Shown here one piece after another: positions 28,968 through 47,329 of a DNA stretch of 64,000 nt. The stretch covers positions 124,001 to 188,000 of the forward strand of contig NZ_QNGB01000005.1 of assembly GCF_003298505.1 (NCBI RefSeq), read 5' to 3'. The notes below the pieces were generated by a model, which was not told the origin of the DNA, searched no databases, and saw only the letters and a list, made by a program, of their open reading frames with translations. Each line of letters begins with the position of its first letter. Position 1 is the stretch's first letter. Both the position numbers and the translations under genes were made by a program. The DNA is from Roseovarius sp. TE539. GTDB lineage: Bacteria > Pseudomonadota > Alphaproteobacteria > Rhodobacterales > Rhodobacteraceae.

Positions 28968-29806
28968 TCGTCGCTATCCTTCTTCTCGGCCTCGATATCG
29001 GCCTCGGCCTCGGCTGCGGCTGCCGCTTCCTCGGCGGCCTGCTCCTCGGCAAGACGCTTGGCTTCGGCTTCTTCCTCGGCGGCGGCAGCGGCGGCGGCTT
29101 CCTCAGCCGCCTTCGCGGCGGCTTCCGCCTCCGATTTCAGGGCCGCCGGCAGGATCGCGTTTTCGGGGAAAGGCTTCTTCACCGCATCCTTGATCGTGAC
29201 CCAGCCACCCTTGGAACCGGGAACCGCGCCCTTGACCATGATGAGCCCGCGATCCGCGTCCGTGCGGACGACCTGCAGGTTCTGCGTGGTCACGCGCGCC
29301 GCGCCCATGTGGCCGGCCATCTTCTTGCCCTTGAACACCTTCCCGGGGTCCTGGCACTGACCCGTGGAGCCGTGCGAGCGGTGGCTGATCGACACACCGT
29401 GGGTCATTTCCAGCCCCCGGAAATTGTGCCGCTTCATCGCCCCGGCGAAACCCTTGCCGATCGAGGTGCCGCAAACATCCACGAACTGTCCTTCGAAGTA
29501 GTGGTTCGCGGTGATTTCCTCACCCACGTCGATCAGGTTTTCCGGCGCGACGCGGAACTCCGCAACCTTGCGCTTGGGTTCCACCTTGGCGGTGGCGAAA
29601 TGTCCGCGCATCGCTTTCGAAACGCGCTTCGTCCTCGCCGTCCCGGCACCCAGCTGAACCGCCGAATAGCCGTGCTCCTCGGGCGTGCGCCGGGCTACCA
29701 CCTGCAGCTTGTCCAGCTGCAGCACGGTAACCGGCACCTGCCGCCCGTCTTCCATGAAGAGCCGGGTCATGCCGACCTTCTTCGCGATCACTCCAGAGCG
29801 CAACAT
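28964..29806 (-). CDS. rplC: 50S ribosomal protein L3 with a long Ala/Glu-rich C-terminal tail
   Basis: Early-assembly protein near the peptidyl-transferase centre. 280 aa from the ATG at 29806 ([20 protein letters not shown]), against about 209 in E. coli. The core ends near residue 222; the rest is a charged, alanine-rich helical tail. [20 protein letters not shown] is the conserved loop, with Gln150 matching the site methylated by PrmB in E. coli (family knowledge). The frame open 14 codons upstream is rejected because the canonical start fits. It overlaps rplD by four bases and follows rpsJ after 16. Confidence 0.97.
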   Translation of the reverse strand: MLRSGVIAKKVGMTRLFMEDGRQVPVTVLQLDKLQVVARRTPEEHGYSAVQLGAGTARTKRVSKAMRGHFATAKVEPKRKVAEFRVAPENLIDVGEEITANHYFEGQFVDVCGTSIGKGFAGAMKRHNFRGLEMTHGVSISHRSHGSTGQCQDPGKVFKGKKMAGHMGAARVTTQNLQVVRTDADRGLIMVKGAVPGSKGGWVTIKDAVKKPFPENAILPAALKSEAEAAAKAAEEAAAAAAAEEEAEAKRLAEEQAAEEAAAAAEAEADIEAEKKDSDE

Positions 29807-29822
29807 GTCTCGGTGCCCTCCC

Positions 29823-30131
29823 TTAAACAGAGATCTGGACGTCGACACCCGCAGCGAGGTCGAGCTTCATCAGCGCGTCAACGGTCTGCGGAGTGGGGTC
29901 GACGATGTCGAGAAGCCGCTTGTGGGTGCGTATCTCGAACTGGTCGCGGGATTTCTTGTTCACGTGGGGGCCACGCAGAACGGTGAATTTCTCGATCTTG
30001 TTCGGCAACGGTATCGGCCCGCGCACGTCGGCGCCGGTCCGTTTGGCCGTGTTCACGATTTCCTGGGTGCTGGCGTCCAGCACGCGGAAATCGAAGGCCT
30101 TCAGCCGGATGCGAATATTCTGGCTTTGCAT
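29823..30131 (-). CDS. rpsJ: 30S ribosomal protein S10 (NusE)
   Basis: Small-subunit head protein and transcription antitermination factor NusE, partner of NusB and NusG. 102 aa. [20 protein letters not shown] and [20 protein letters not shown] are diagnostic. It follows tuf after 163 bases containing two stem-loops. Confidence 0.98.
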   Translation of the reverse strand: MQSQNIRIRLKAFDFRVLDASTQEIVNTAKRTGADVRGPIPLPNKIEKFTVLRGPHVNKKSRDQFEIRTHKRLLDIVDPTPQTVDALMKLDLAAGVDVQISV

Positions 30132-30205
30132 TTTCTTAGCCTTTCGCGGCGTTTGAGTTGATAGGAGGCCGGCCGGATCATTCCGCCGTCCTCGTCGAAC
30201 CTTTT

Positions 30206-30250
30206 CCCCGGGCTCTTCCGGGGGAAGACGTCCCGGGGATGACCCGGGAC
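30206..30250 (-). promoter_or_regulatory. Two stem-loops between tuf and rpsJ
   Basis: 30230-30250 is a perfect 8-bp GTCCCGGG stem with a 5-base loop; 30206-30223 is a 6-bp CCCCGG stem. They lie between the str and S10 groups and could mark RNA processing or partial termination, tuning EF-Tu against ribosomal proteins. No S10-operon promoter was recognised. Confidence 0.45.
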
Positions 30251-30292
30251 CTCATGATTTCCGCACGGACCCCGGGACAGCCCGCGGTTTGC

Positions 30293-31471
<1,179 letters not shown>

Positions 31472-31493
31472 ATGGCCTCCTTGTTTTCGTTGC

Positions 31494-31546
31494 GGTGCGT
31501 GCAAGCACGCACCCTACGGGTGAGTAGGGTGCGGGGCCGTCCCCGC
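31494..31546 (-). promoter_or_regulatory. Three overlapping palindromes in the fusA-tuf spacer
   Basis: Stem A 31494-31513 (GGTGCGTGC, 2-base loop), stem B 31508-31533 (CGCACCCTAC, 6-base loop) and stem C 31531-31546 (GCGGGG, 4-base loop). A and B share bases 31508-31513, and B and C share 31531-31533, so they cannot all form at once. The arrangement resembles an attenuator or a dispersed repeat. Confidence 0.6.
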
Positions 31547-31554
31547 ACCGCTGC

Positions 31555-33672
31555 CTATGCGAATTTCGCCTGGATCTCTTCACTGATGTTGGTCGGCACC
31601 GGTTCGTAATGCGAGAACTGCATCGTGAACTGGGCCCGGCCCGAGGACATCGAGCGCAGCGTGTTGATGTAACCGAACATGTTCGCAAGCGGCACGTTGG
31701 CCTCGATGGCGATGGCGTTGCCGCGCGGCTCCTGTCCGGAAACCTGGCCACGGCGGCTGGTGAGATCACCGATGACCGATCCGGTATATTCCTCGGGCGT
31801 GATAACCTCGACCTTCATGATGGGTTCCAGAAGCTTGGCGCCGGCCTTGCGCAGCCCCTCACGCATGCCCATGCGCGCGGCGATTTCAAAGGCCATGACC
31901 GAACTGTCCACATCGTGGAACTTGCCGTCCACCAGCGCGACCTTGAAGTCGATCACCGGGAACCCGGCAAGCGGTCCGCTGTCCATCACGCTCTCGATAC
32001 CCTTCTCGACACCGGGGATGTATTCCTTGGGAACAGCGCCGCCGACAATGCGGGACTCGAAGGAATAGCCTTCGCCCGGCTCCGTGGGCGAGATGATCAG
32101 CTTGACCTCGGCGAATTGGCCCGAGCCACCGGACTGCTTCTTGTGAGTGTAGGTGTGCTCGATCTCGTGGCCGATCGTCTCGCGGTAAGCAACCTGCGGG
32201 GCACCGATGTTGGCGTCGACCTTGAACTCGCGCTTCAGGCGATCGACGAGGATATCGAGATGCAACTCCCCCATGCCCTTCATGATGGTCTGCCCGGATT
32301 CAAGATCCGTCTCCACCCGAAAGGACGGATCCTCGGCGGCGAGGCGCTGAAGACCCTGGCTCATCTTCTCCTGGTCGCCCTTGGTCTTGGGCTCCACCGC
32401 GATCTCGATCACCGGGTCGGGGAAGGTCATGGTTTCCAGAACCACCGGCGCCTTGGGATCACAGATGGTATCACCGGTGGTGGTGTCCTTGAGGCTGGCC
32501 AGCGCGATGATGTCGCCGGCGAACGCTTCCTCGATCTCGGTCCGGTCATTCGAATGCATCATCATCATGCGGCCGATACGCTCTTTCTTGCCCTTGGTCG
32601 CGTTGAGGATCGTATCACCCTTCCTGAGAATCCCGGAATAGATGCGGGTGAAGGTGAGTGATCCGACAAACGGATCGTTCATGATCTTGAACGCCAGGCC
32701 GGAAAACGGCATCGTGTCATCAGCACGCCGCGGGATGTCGCGCGTTTCGGTTTCGTCATCCGGCGCGAACCCCATGTAATCGACCACGTCCATCGGGCTG
32801 GGCAGGTAATCGATCACGGCGTTCAGCAACGGCTGCACACCCTTGTTCTTGAAGGCCGATCCGCCCAGCACCGGCACGAAGCTCAGGCTGAGAGTCCCCT
32901 TGCGTATCAGCTTGCGCAGGGTCGGCACGTCAGGTTCGTTGCCCTCGAGGTATTCCATCATCGCGTCGTCGTCCATCTCGACGGCGTTCTCGATGAGCTT
33001 GCCGCGCCATTCCTCGGCCTGCTCCTTGAGGTCGGCACGGATATCTTCCTGGAACCAGGTCGCGCCGAGATCCTCGCCGCGCCAGACCCATTCCTTCATG
33101 GTCACGAGGTCGATCACGCCCTCAAGCTCGTTCTCGGCGCCGATCGGCAAGGCGACGGGCACGGCCCGCGCGCCTGTACGATCCTCGATCATCTTCACGC
33201 AATTGAAGAAATCGGCGCCGATCTTGTCCATCTTGTTGACAAAAACGATGCGCGGCACCTTGTAACGGTCCGCCTGGCGCCAGACCGTCTCGGTCTGGGG
33301 CTCAACACCGGCATTGGCATCCAGGACACATACGGCGCCGTCGAGAACGGCCAGCGACCTTTCCACCTCGATGGTGAAGTCCACGTGGCCGGGGGTGTCG
33401 ATGATGTTCAGGCGGTGCTTTTCCGAGTCAGGCTCCTTGCCATTCTCGGTGCGCTCCCAAAAGGTTGTGGTCGCGGCGCTGGTGATGGTAATGCCGCGTT
33501 CCTGCTCCTGCTCCATCCAGTCCATCGTCGCCGCACCATCGTGCACTTCACCGATGTTGTGGGACTTGCCCGTGTAGAACAGGATCCGTTCCGAGCAGGT
33601 GGTCTTGCCTGCGTCGATATGGGCCATGATGCCGAAGTTGCGGTAGCGTTCGAGCGGATAATCGCGTGCCAT
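31555..33672 (-). CDS. fusA: Elongation factor G
   Basis: Ribosomal translocase GTPase, 705 aa. [20 protein letters not shown] (G1), DTPGHVDFT (G3) and [10 protein letters not shown] (G4) are present, and domains II-V follow with the expected [20 protein letters not shown] near the C-terminus. It follows rpsG after 21 bases. Confidence 0.98.
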   Translation of the reverse strand: MARDYPLERYRNFGIMAHIDAGKTTCSERILFYTGKSHNIGEVHDGAATMDWMEQEQERGITITSAATTTFWERTENGKEPDSEKHRLNIIDTPGHVDFTIEVERSLAVLDGAVCVLDANAGVEPQTETVWRQADRYKVPRIVFVNKMDKIGADFFNCVKMIEDRTGARAVPVALPIGAENELEGVIDLVTMKEWVWRGEDLGATWFQEDIRADLKEQAEEWRGKLIENAVEMDDDAMMEYLEGNEPDVPTLRKLIRKGTLSLSFVPVLGGSAFKNKGVQPLLNAVIDYLPSPMDVVDYMGFAPDDETETRDIPRRADDTMPFSGLAFKIMNDPFVGSLTFTRIYSGILRKGDTILNATKGKKERIGRMMMMHSNDRTEIEEAFAGDIIALASLKDTTTGDTICDPKAPVVLETMTFPDPVIEIAVEPKTKGDQEKMSQGLQRLAAEDPSFRVETDLESGQTIMKGMGELHLDILVDRLKREFKVDANIGAPQVAYRETIGHEIEHTYTHKKQSGGSGQFAEVKLIISPTEPGEGYSFESRIVGGAVPKEYIPGVEKGIESVMDSGPLAGFPVIDFKVALVDGKFHDVDSSVMAFEIAARMGMREGLRKAGAKLLEPIMKVEVITPEEYTGSVIGDLTSRRGQVSGQEPRGNAIAIEANVPLANMFGYINTLRSMSSGRAQFTMQFSHYEPVPTNISEEIQAKFA

Positions 33673-33693
33673 GAGTCGTGTGCCTCTGAAGGG

Positions 33694-34164
33694 TTACCAG
33701 CGGTAATGGCTGAAGGCCTTGTTCGCCTCCGCCATCTTGTGAGTGTCTTCGCGCTTCTTGACGGCGGAACCACGGCTGTTGACAGCATCAAGCAGTTCAC
33801 CGGCCAGACGTTCTTCCATCGTGTTTTCGTTGCGACCGCGCGATGCGACGATCAGCCAGCGGATCGCGAGCGCCTCGCGACGCTCGGGGCGCACCTCGAC
33901 GGGCACCTGGTAGGTGGCGCCGCCAACGCGCCGCGAACGCACCTCGACGGACGGCTTGATGTTGTCAAGCGCCTCATGAAAGATCTCCACCGGCGCGCGC
34001 TTCACCTTGTTCTCGACACGATCGAGCGCGTTGTAGACGATCTTTTCGGCGACGGACTTCTTGCCGTCCACCATCAGGTTGTTCATGAACTTCGACAACA
34101 CCCTGTCGCCGAATTTGGCGTCGGGCAGAATCTCGCGCTTTTCAGCGGCATGACGACGGGACAT
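33694..34164 (-). CDS. rpsG: 30S ribosomal protein S7
   Basis: Head-assembly protein contacting E- and P-site tRNA, 156 aa. Contains [20 protein letters not shown] and [20 protein letters not shown]. Separated from rpsL by 92 bases that contain a cloverleaf-like repeat. Confidence 0.98.
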   Translation of the reverse strand: MSRRHAAEKREILPDAKFGDRVLSKFMNNLMVDGKKSVAEKIVYNALDRVENKVKRAPVEIFHEALDNIKPSVEVRSRRVGGATYQVPVEVRPERREALAIRWLIVASRGRNENTMEERLAGELLDAVNSRGSAVKKREDTHKMAEANKAFSHYRW

Positions 34165-34182
34165 GTGTTTCTCTTTCCTCTT

Positions 34183-34245
34183 GTCATCCTCGGGCCTGAC
34201 CCGAGAATCTCAAACCAGTGAGATCCCCACCCTAGCGGGGATGAC
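34183..34245. repeat. Cloverleaf-like palindromic repeat in the rpsL-rpsG spacer
   Basis: An outer stem GTCATC/GATGAC (34183-34188 with 34240-34245) encloses three arms: CTCGGG/CCCGAG (34189-34205), ATCTCA/TGAGAT (34207-34224) and CCCC/GGGG (34225-34240). The sum is a four-way junction. TCATCCTCGGG-type palindromes resemble dispersed repeats I recall from alphaproteobacterial genomes; copy number here cannot be judged. Confidence 0.65.
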
Positions 34246-34256
34246 GCCGAATGGCG

Positions 34257-34628
34257 TCACTTGGGGCGTTTCGCGCCATACTTGGAGCGGCGCTGCTTGC
34301 GGTCCTTCACGCCCTGCGTGTCGAGCACGCCGCGCAGGATATGATAGCGCACGCCCGGAAGGTCCTTGACACGTCCGCCGCGGATCAGGACCACCGAATG
34401 TTCCTGAAGGTTGTGGCTTTCGCCGGGGATGTAGCTGATCACCTCGTAACCGTTGGTCAGACGCACCTTGGCGACTTTCCGCATGGCCGAGTTCGGCTTC
34501 TTCGGCGTCGTGGTGTAGACGCGCGTGCAAACGCCACGCTTTTGCGGGCATCCCTGCAGGTGCATGGATTTCTGTGACCTGACTTTCGGCTGCCGCGGCT
34601 TGCGGATCAGCTGCTGGATCGTTGGCAT
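34257..34628 (-). CDS. rpsL: 30S ribosomal protein S12
   Basis: Decoding-centre protein, 123 aa from the ATG at 34628 ([20 protein letters not shown]). Lys43 (TPKKPNS) and Lys88 ([10 protein letters not shown]) are the streptomycin-sensitive residues; Asp89 is the known methylthiolation site in the family. The frame open 19 codons upstream is rejected. First gene of the str operon, about 220 bases after a strong promoter. Confidence 0.98.
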   Translation of the reverse strand: MPTIQQLIRKPRQPKVRSQKSMHLQGCPQKRGVCTRVYTTTPKKPNSAMRKVAKVRLTNGYEVISYIPGESHNLQEHSVVLIRGGRVKDLPGVRYHILRGVLDTQGVKDRKQRRSKYGAKRPK

Positions 34629-34957
34629 TCCGGTTTTTCCCCGTCTCTCAACACATGTGTCTGCACGCGGCCGCGTGCGGTTCATCTAAGCGTGCGCCTT
34701 ACGCGTCCGCAAAACGCAAACACCGCCGCCGCATCCTGATCGTCAGGCACGACGCGGTGGGTTTCCAGAGGATCGGGGCGTGAGCGCCCGGATCTTGACC
34801 ACTACAGTTCTGATATCGGCGGCGGGGAATGCCCCGGGCCGGGATGACGCGCGTATAGGCGGAGTCGACGGGGTTGTCAACAGGCCCCGCGGCTTGCCTT
34901 GCATCGCCGGCAATGCAATGATCACGGACTGTTACAGGTAATCGGGCAAGGCGACAA
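34629..34957. other. Divergent intergenic region between rpsL and the glycosyltransferase pair (329 bp)
   Basis: Holds the str promoter (34852-34880, minus) and a long rpsL leader with a perfect 16-base palindrome at 34663-34678 (GCACGCGGCCGCGTGC) and a 10-base one at 34651-34660 (ACACATGTGT). On plus, a weak candidate promoter for the glycosyltransferase is TTGCCT at 34894 and AATGAT at 34917 with 17-bp spacing. No gene is supported in it. Confidence 0.6.
34852..34880 (-). promoter_or_regulatory. Sigma-70 type promoter of the str operon
   Basis: On minus: TTGACA at 34880-34875, a 17-base spacer, and TATACG at 34857-34852. This is a full-consensus -35 with a good -10 at ideal spacing. Transcription would start near 34845, giving an rpsL leader of about 215 bases. 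Confidence 0.8.
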
Positions 34958-35779
34958 ATGAACAGTCGCAACATGCAGGTCATCGGGCTCTGTCGGTTCT
35001 CTTATCCCGCGATCGGGGGCTTCCAGGTCGAGCACGCTTCGGTCCCCGAGCGCGAGGCGTATCTCTACGCGCCGGAACGTATGGAGGAACGATTCCGAAC
35101 CTTCGAATCCTTTACGCTTCCACCGCTGCGCGCCCAGACAGACCCGGATTTCACCTTTCTGGTGATCATCGGAAAAAGCCTCCCGGACCCCTATCGCCAA
35201 CGGCTTGCGGCATTGCTTGCCAACCTGCCGCAAGCAGTGATCCAGGAACATGAGCCCGGACGCCACCGCGATGTCATGAAGGCGGCGATCAATGCCGTTC
35301 GTGAAACCAGTGATCTGCCCAGTCTGCAATTCAGGATGGACGATGACGATGCCGTTTCGGTAAATTTCGTCGAGCGCCTGCGCGAGGCTGCAAATGACAT
35401 CCGGCCATTGATCCGACGCAACCGCTATGTGGGAATTGATTTCAATCAGGGTTTTGTCGCGCGGCCCGGCGCGGACGGCGTCGGCGTGCGGGCGGTCGTG
35501 GAAACATTGTGGACCCCGGCGCTGGCGGTGGCAGTAAAGCCCCGGGCCTCTCGCGGGGTGATGAATTTCAGCCACGCCAAGTTGTGCCGGTCCATGCCGG
35601 TCCTGAGCCTGACAGGCGAATTCATGTTTGTCCGCGGGCATAACGAATTCAATGACTCCCGCCAAACCCGGGACCTCAAACCGCCAAGGGTTTCCTTGCT
35701 CGACAAGGGCGGCGAAGCCTATTTCAAGGAAAACTTTAATATCGACGCCGCGCATGTCAGGGCGCTTTACGCCACGTGA
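34958..35779 (+). CDS. Rhamnosyltransferase-like protein (PF11316 type), first of a tandem pair
   Basis: 273 aa. Begins near VIGLCRFSYPAIGGF and has the acidic cluster FRMDDDDAVS (about residue 127), which matches the putative rhamnosyl transferase group where a DDD motif binds metal and nucleotide sugar. FTFLVIIGKSLPDPYRQRL and GVMNFSHAKL are shared with the next gene. No transmembrane segment is seen, so it is likely cytoplasmic. An ATG five codons in (34973) is an alternative start. It diverges from rpsL and is followed after 34 bases by a paralog. Acceptor and sugar are unknown. Confidence 0.8.
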   Translation: MNSRNMQVIGLCRFSYPAIGGFQVEHASVPEREAYLYAPERMEERFRTFESFTLPPLRAQTDPDFTFLVIIGKSLPDPYRQRLAALLANLPQAVIQEHEPGRHRDVMKAAINAVRETSDLPSLQFRMDDDDAVSVNFVERLREAANDIRPLIRRNRYVGIDFNQGFVARPGADGVGVRAVVETLWTPALAVAVKPRASRGVMNFSHAKLCRSMPVLSLTGEFMFVRGHNEFNDSRQTRDLKPPRVSLLDKGGEAYFKENFNIDAAHVRALYAT

Positions 35780-35813
35780 CAGGCCGCATCTGGATAAGGC
35801 CGGGGAGGTTCTG

Positions 35814-36638
35814 ATGCGCGTGATCGGAATATGCCGCTTCTCCTACCCTGCCCTCGGCGGGTTCCGGCGCATGCATGACAGCATCGAGGACCGCGAAGCC
35901 TATCTCTACCAGTCCTCCCGCATGGATCTGCGGTTCCGGCATTTCGAAACCCTCACCCTGCCTTCGATCGCCGCGCAGTCGGACCCGGATTTCACCTTCC
36001 TGATTCTTGTCGGAGAAAGCCTGCCGGAAATCTGGCGTAGCCGGCTTGAGACACTGATCGCGCCGGTGCCACAGATCCGGCTGGTCGCGAGCCCCCCCAT
36101 GAAGCACCGGCTGGCAATGCAATTGGCCATCCAGGAAGAGCTTGGGTCCAACACGACGGACTCATTGCAATTCCGGCTGGACGATGACGACGCGGTGAAC
36201 TTGAACTTCGTGCGCAGGAGCCGCAAGCTGATGGGCCGGAGCGAACGCATTCACCGTCATGCGAGAAACATGGCAGTGGAATTCAACAGCGGGCATTCGG
36301 TGATCCTGTCAGCACAGGGCATTCGCGCGGCTCCGGTAACTGCGGGATTCTGGGCCTGCGGGCTGGCGGTCCTGTTCCGGGCAGGCGATCCCAAGACGGT
36401 GATGAACTTTGCTCATCACAAGCTCCATCACGAGATGCCGACCCTCATTCATCCGGATCCGGACATGTTTCTGCGCGCCAAGCATGACGACAACGATTCC
36501 GGGGACAAGTTCGACCCCGGCGAGCTGGAGCCCCTGACCGACGACAAGCGTGCGCTCTTCCGGAGCGCCTTCAACGTGGACGAGAGCCGGGTAAAGGAGG
36601 TTTTTGGCGCCCCAGCCGTCCCTCCCGGTAAAGGGTGA
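35814..36638 (+). CDS. Rhamnosyltransferase-like protein (PF11316 type), second of the pair
   Basis: 274 aa, paralogous to the preceding gene (RVIGICRFSYPALGGF, FRLDDDDAVNLNF, MNFAHHKLHHEMPTL). The start at 35814 has GGGGAGG upstream; the longer frame begins inside the previous gene and is rejected. The 3' end overlaps the convergent EamA transporter by 68 bases. Two copies side by side suggest duplication and possibly sequential sugar addition, an inference only. No other polysaccharide genes are nearby. Confidence 0.8.
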   Translation: MRVIGICRFSYPALGGFRRMHDSIEDREAYLYQSSRMDLRFRHFETLTLPSIAAQSDPDFTFLILVGESLPEIWRSRLETLIAPVPQIRLVASPPMKHRLAMQLAIQEELGSNTTDSLQFRLDDDDAVNLNFVRRSRKLMGRSERIHRHARNMAVEFNSGHSVILSAQGIRAAPVTAGFWACGLAVLFRAGDPKTVMNFAHHKLHHEMPTLIHPDPDMFLRAKHDDNDSGDKFDPGELEPLTDDKRALFRSAFNVDESRVKEVFGAPAVPPGKG

Positions 36639-37473
36639 AAATGCCGCTGGCCACCACGATTGCCGCCCCGAACAGCGTGATCGGCGCCGGCCATTCCCCG
36701 AACGCGATCCAACCCAGCAACAGCGCCCAGAGCAGCCCTGTATAGCGGAATGGTGCGACGAAGCTGATTTCACCAACACGCATCACCATGATCGAGAACA
36801 GGTACCCCCCGATGATCATGACGCCCGCGCCGATGGTGAAGCCGGCCGCACGGACATCCATCGGCGCCCAGTCGACGGAAAGACTGGCCAACCCGAAGAA
36901 CACCATGACCGCCACCGAGGTGATGAAAGTGACCAGCATTGATGGCGTGGCGGTCGATAAACGGCGGGTTGCAAGATCGCGGAGAGTGACGAAACCCACC
37001 GCTGTCAAGGCATAGAGCGAATAGATCGTGAACCCTTCGGCACCGGGGCGGACGATCAGCATGACACCAACGAAACCGGCAAGGATCGCCGCCATCCGCC
37101 GCCAACCGACCGGATCCTTCAGAAACACGGCCGCGGCCAGGGTCAGGGTCAGCGGCAACGCCTGAAGGATCGCGGTGACATTGGCTATGGGCATGCTGAA
37201 AAGCGCGGTCAGGAAGAAATACGCCGCCCCGATCTCGCCGAGGGTCCGCAGCGCGATCACATGAAGATCCTTGCGCGGCAACCCGCGCACGAAGGCCCCC
37301 ATGCGCCATGCCATGATCCCGACCGCGACAGAGGTCAGCACCCCACGCAGGAACAGAAGCTGGAACAACGGCACCTCACCTGCCAGCGCCTTCATGAACG
37401 TGTCGTTCAGCGTGAAGGCGGCCATCGAGGCCATCATCAGCAAAGCGCCGGTCAGATTCTCGGAACGTGGCAT
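36571..37473 (-). CDS. EamA/DMT-family membrane transporter
   Basis: 300 aa with ten predicted helices in two EamA repeats. The first repeat begins GALLMMASMAAFTLNDTFMK and includes ALRTLGEIGAAYFFLTALF and ATLTL-like ALPLTLTLAAAVFLKDPVGW; the second includes GAGVMIIGGYLFSIMVMRVG and LLGWIAFGEWP. Members export small metabolites; the substrate cannot be told. It lies convergent to the glycosyltransferase, with the last 68 bases overlapping. It ends in a basic tail. Confidence 0.88.
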   Translation of the reverse strand: MPRSENLTGALLMMASMAAFTLNDTFMKALAGEVPLFQLLFLRGVLTSVAVGIMAWRMGAFVRGLPRKDLHVIALRTLGEIGAAYFFLTALFSMPIANVTAILQALPLTLTLAAAVFLKDPVGWRRMAAILAGFVGVMLIVRPGAEGFTIYSLYALTAVGFVTLRDLATRRLSTATPSMLVTFITSVAVMVFFGLASLSVDWAPMDVRAAGFTIGAGVMIIGGYLFSIMVMRVGEISFVAPFRYTGLLWALLLGWIAFGEWPAPITLFGAAIVVASGIFTLYREGRLGRQKPPLPGSRPR

Positions 37474-37555
37474 CCTTCACCTCTTGTCGGTTCGCGCGGA
37501 GTTAGACAGCTGCCCCGAGCCTCGGCAAGCGCAAAACCGCACCCCCGGAAAAGCA

Positions 37556-37580
37556 AAGGCCCCGCCAGAAGCGGGGCCTT
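37556..37580 (-). terminator. Rho-independent terminator of the rpoBC operon
   Basis: A perfect 10-bp stem (AAGGCCCCGC) with a 5-base loop, 21 bases after the rpoC stop. On minus it is followed by TTTGCTTTTCC. Clear end of the rplKAJL-rpoBC transcript. Confidence 0.9.
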
Positions 37581-37601
37581 CGATCATGTATCCGAGCCGG
37601 T

Positions 37602-41846
<4,245 letters not shown>

Positions 41847-41888
41847 TTTTCTAATCCTTAGAGACTGGCGATGGAGGGCGATAAGACG

Positions 41889-41936
41889 CCGTTTTCTTGA
41901 AAAGAAAACGGACCGGACCCTTTCAAAGGGTCCGGT
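41889..41936. repeat. Two-hairpin palindromic repeat, copy A, in the rpoB-rpoC spacer
   Basis: Stem I 41889-41911 (10-bp CCGTTTTCTT, loop GAA) is identical to copy B at 19805-19827. Stem II 41912-41936 has arms ACCGGACCCTT/AAGGGTCCGGT, 11 bp with a 3-base loop. Relative to the direction of the host operon it is inverted compared with copy B. It fills half of the rpoB-rpoC spacer. Confidence 0.85.
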
Positions 41937-41945
41937 GCGCCGCGC

Positions 41946-46082
<4,137 letters not shown>

Positions 46083-46296
46083 GTGTCTGGTCACCTTTCA
46101 TTTCTCACCGGCCGCGAATGCTGTCGGGCTCCAGCATCGCAGGCCATTTGAGACGGCGTGTTCCGATCAATTCCCGGCCGCTGTCCCACCAGCGGCCTCC
46201 CGATCGCACGAACCTCGCCTTAGAAAATTCCCGCGGGCAGCAGGACCTCTCTGAGACAGGTTCGACTGGACCCGGAAAACCCGGATCCAGCCTGAT

Positions 46297-46354
46297 CGCA
46301 GGGTGCATGAGATCACGCACCCTGCGCTTTCTGCGGGATGCGTGCCCGCACGCA
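46297..46354 (-). promoter_or_regulatory. Stem-loops between rplL and rpoB (attenuator-like)
   Basis: 46297-46326 is a perfect 10-bp stem (CGCAGGGTGC) with a 10-base loop; 46339-46354 is a 7-bp stem (TGCGTGC) with a 2-base loop, overlapping an alternative GCGGG stem (46333-46349). They lie right after the rplL stop. In E. coli an attenuator and processing site at this place reduces transcription into rpoBC; the same role is inferred here. The words TGCGTGC and GCACCCT recur in the tuf leader. Confidence 0.6.
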
Positions 46355-46358
46355 CGGA

Positions 46359-46739
46359 TTACTTCAACTCGACCTCGGCACCGGCTGCTTCCAGCTTGCC
46401 CTTGATCTCTTCTGCCTCGGCTTTGTCGACAGCTTCCTTGACGGCCTTGCCGCCAGCCTCGACCAGTTCCTTGGCTTCCTTGAGACCGAGGCCGGTGATG
46501 GCACGGACTTCCTTGATCACATTGATCTTGGAGGCGCCGGCCGATTTCAGGACCACGTCGAATTCAGTCTGCTCCTCGGCTTCTTCGGCACCTGCATCGC
46601 CTGCAGGGCCAGCCATCATGACGGCGCCGCCCGCGGCGGGTTCGATGCCGTATTCGTCCTTGAGGATGGTTTTCAGTTCTTGTGCCTCGAGAAGCGTCAG
46701 ACCAACGATCTCTTCAGCCAGTTTTTTCAGATCAGCCAT
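46359..46739 (-). CDS. rplL: 50S ribosomal protein L7/L12
   Basis: Stalk protein that recruits translation GTPases, 126 aa. An N-terminal dimerisation region, an Ala/Gly-rich hinge ([20 protein letters not shown]) and the C-terminal [20 protein letters not shown] are visible. It follows rplJ after 71 bases. Confidence 0.98.
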   Translation of the reverse strand: MADLKKLAEEIVGLTLLEAQELKTILKDEYGIEPAAGGAVMMAGPAGDAGAEEAEEQTEFDVVLKSAGASKINVIKEVRAITGLGLKEAKELVEAGGKAVKEAVDKAEAEEIKGKLEAAGAEVELK

Positions 46740-46810
46740 TTCGTGACTCTTTCCATTTATAGATGTGTTCCAACGCCGGGTCCTGCCCCACGCGGATCAT
46801 GACAGGTTGC

Positions 46811-47329
46811 TTATGCCGCTTCGGCCTTCTCTTCGATGGTCGAAAGGATGCTCGCGATATTCGAAGCAGGGGCGCCAATCGCACCGGCGATGTTCGAAGC
46901 GGGTGCCCCGATGCAGCTCGCGAGTTGAGCAATGAGCTCATCACGCGACGGCATGTCGGACACGGCTTTGACACCGTCACGGTCCAGAGCGTCCGACCCC
47001 ATTGCCCCACCAAGAATCTCGAACTTCTTGTTGTCCTTGGCAAAGCCCTCGGCCACCTTGGCTGCTGCCACGGGGTCCTCGGAAAAGGTCAGTACGGTCA
47101 TGCCCGAGAGGAATTCGGCAATGCTTGCGCATGGCTTGCCCTCGAGGGCGATCTTGGCGAGCCTGTTCTTGGCAACACGAACAGAGGACTCGGCACCGCG
47201 TGCACGGGCGCGAAGATCCTGCATTTCGGCAACTGTCAGACCCTCGTAGTGTGCAACCACCACGACGCCAGAGCTTTCGAAGATCTGGCCGAGTTCCTCG
47301 ACCACTTTCTCTTTCTGGGCTCTATCCAC
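46811..47329 (-). CDS. rplJ: 50S ribosomal protein L10
   Basis: Stalk base protein holding L7/L12 dimers, 172 aa. [20 protein letters not shown] and [20 protein letters not shown] are typical. The start codon is GTG (47329), with GGAGTG upstream. The 259-base leader holds several hairpins and is the expected site of L10-L12 autogenous control. Confidence 0.97.
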   Translation of the reverse strand: MDRAQKEKVVEELGQIFESSGVVVVAHYEGLTVAEMQDLRARARGAESSVRVAKNRLAKIALEGKPCASIAEFLSGMTVLTFSEDPVAAAKVAEGFAKDNKKFEILGGAMGSDALDRDGVKAVSDMPSRDELIAQLASCIGAPASNIAGAIGAPASNIASILSTIEEKAEAA

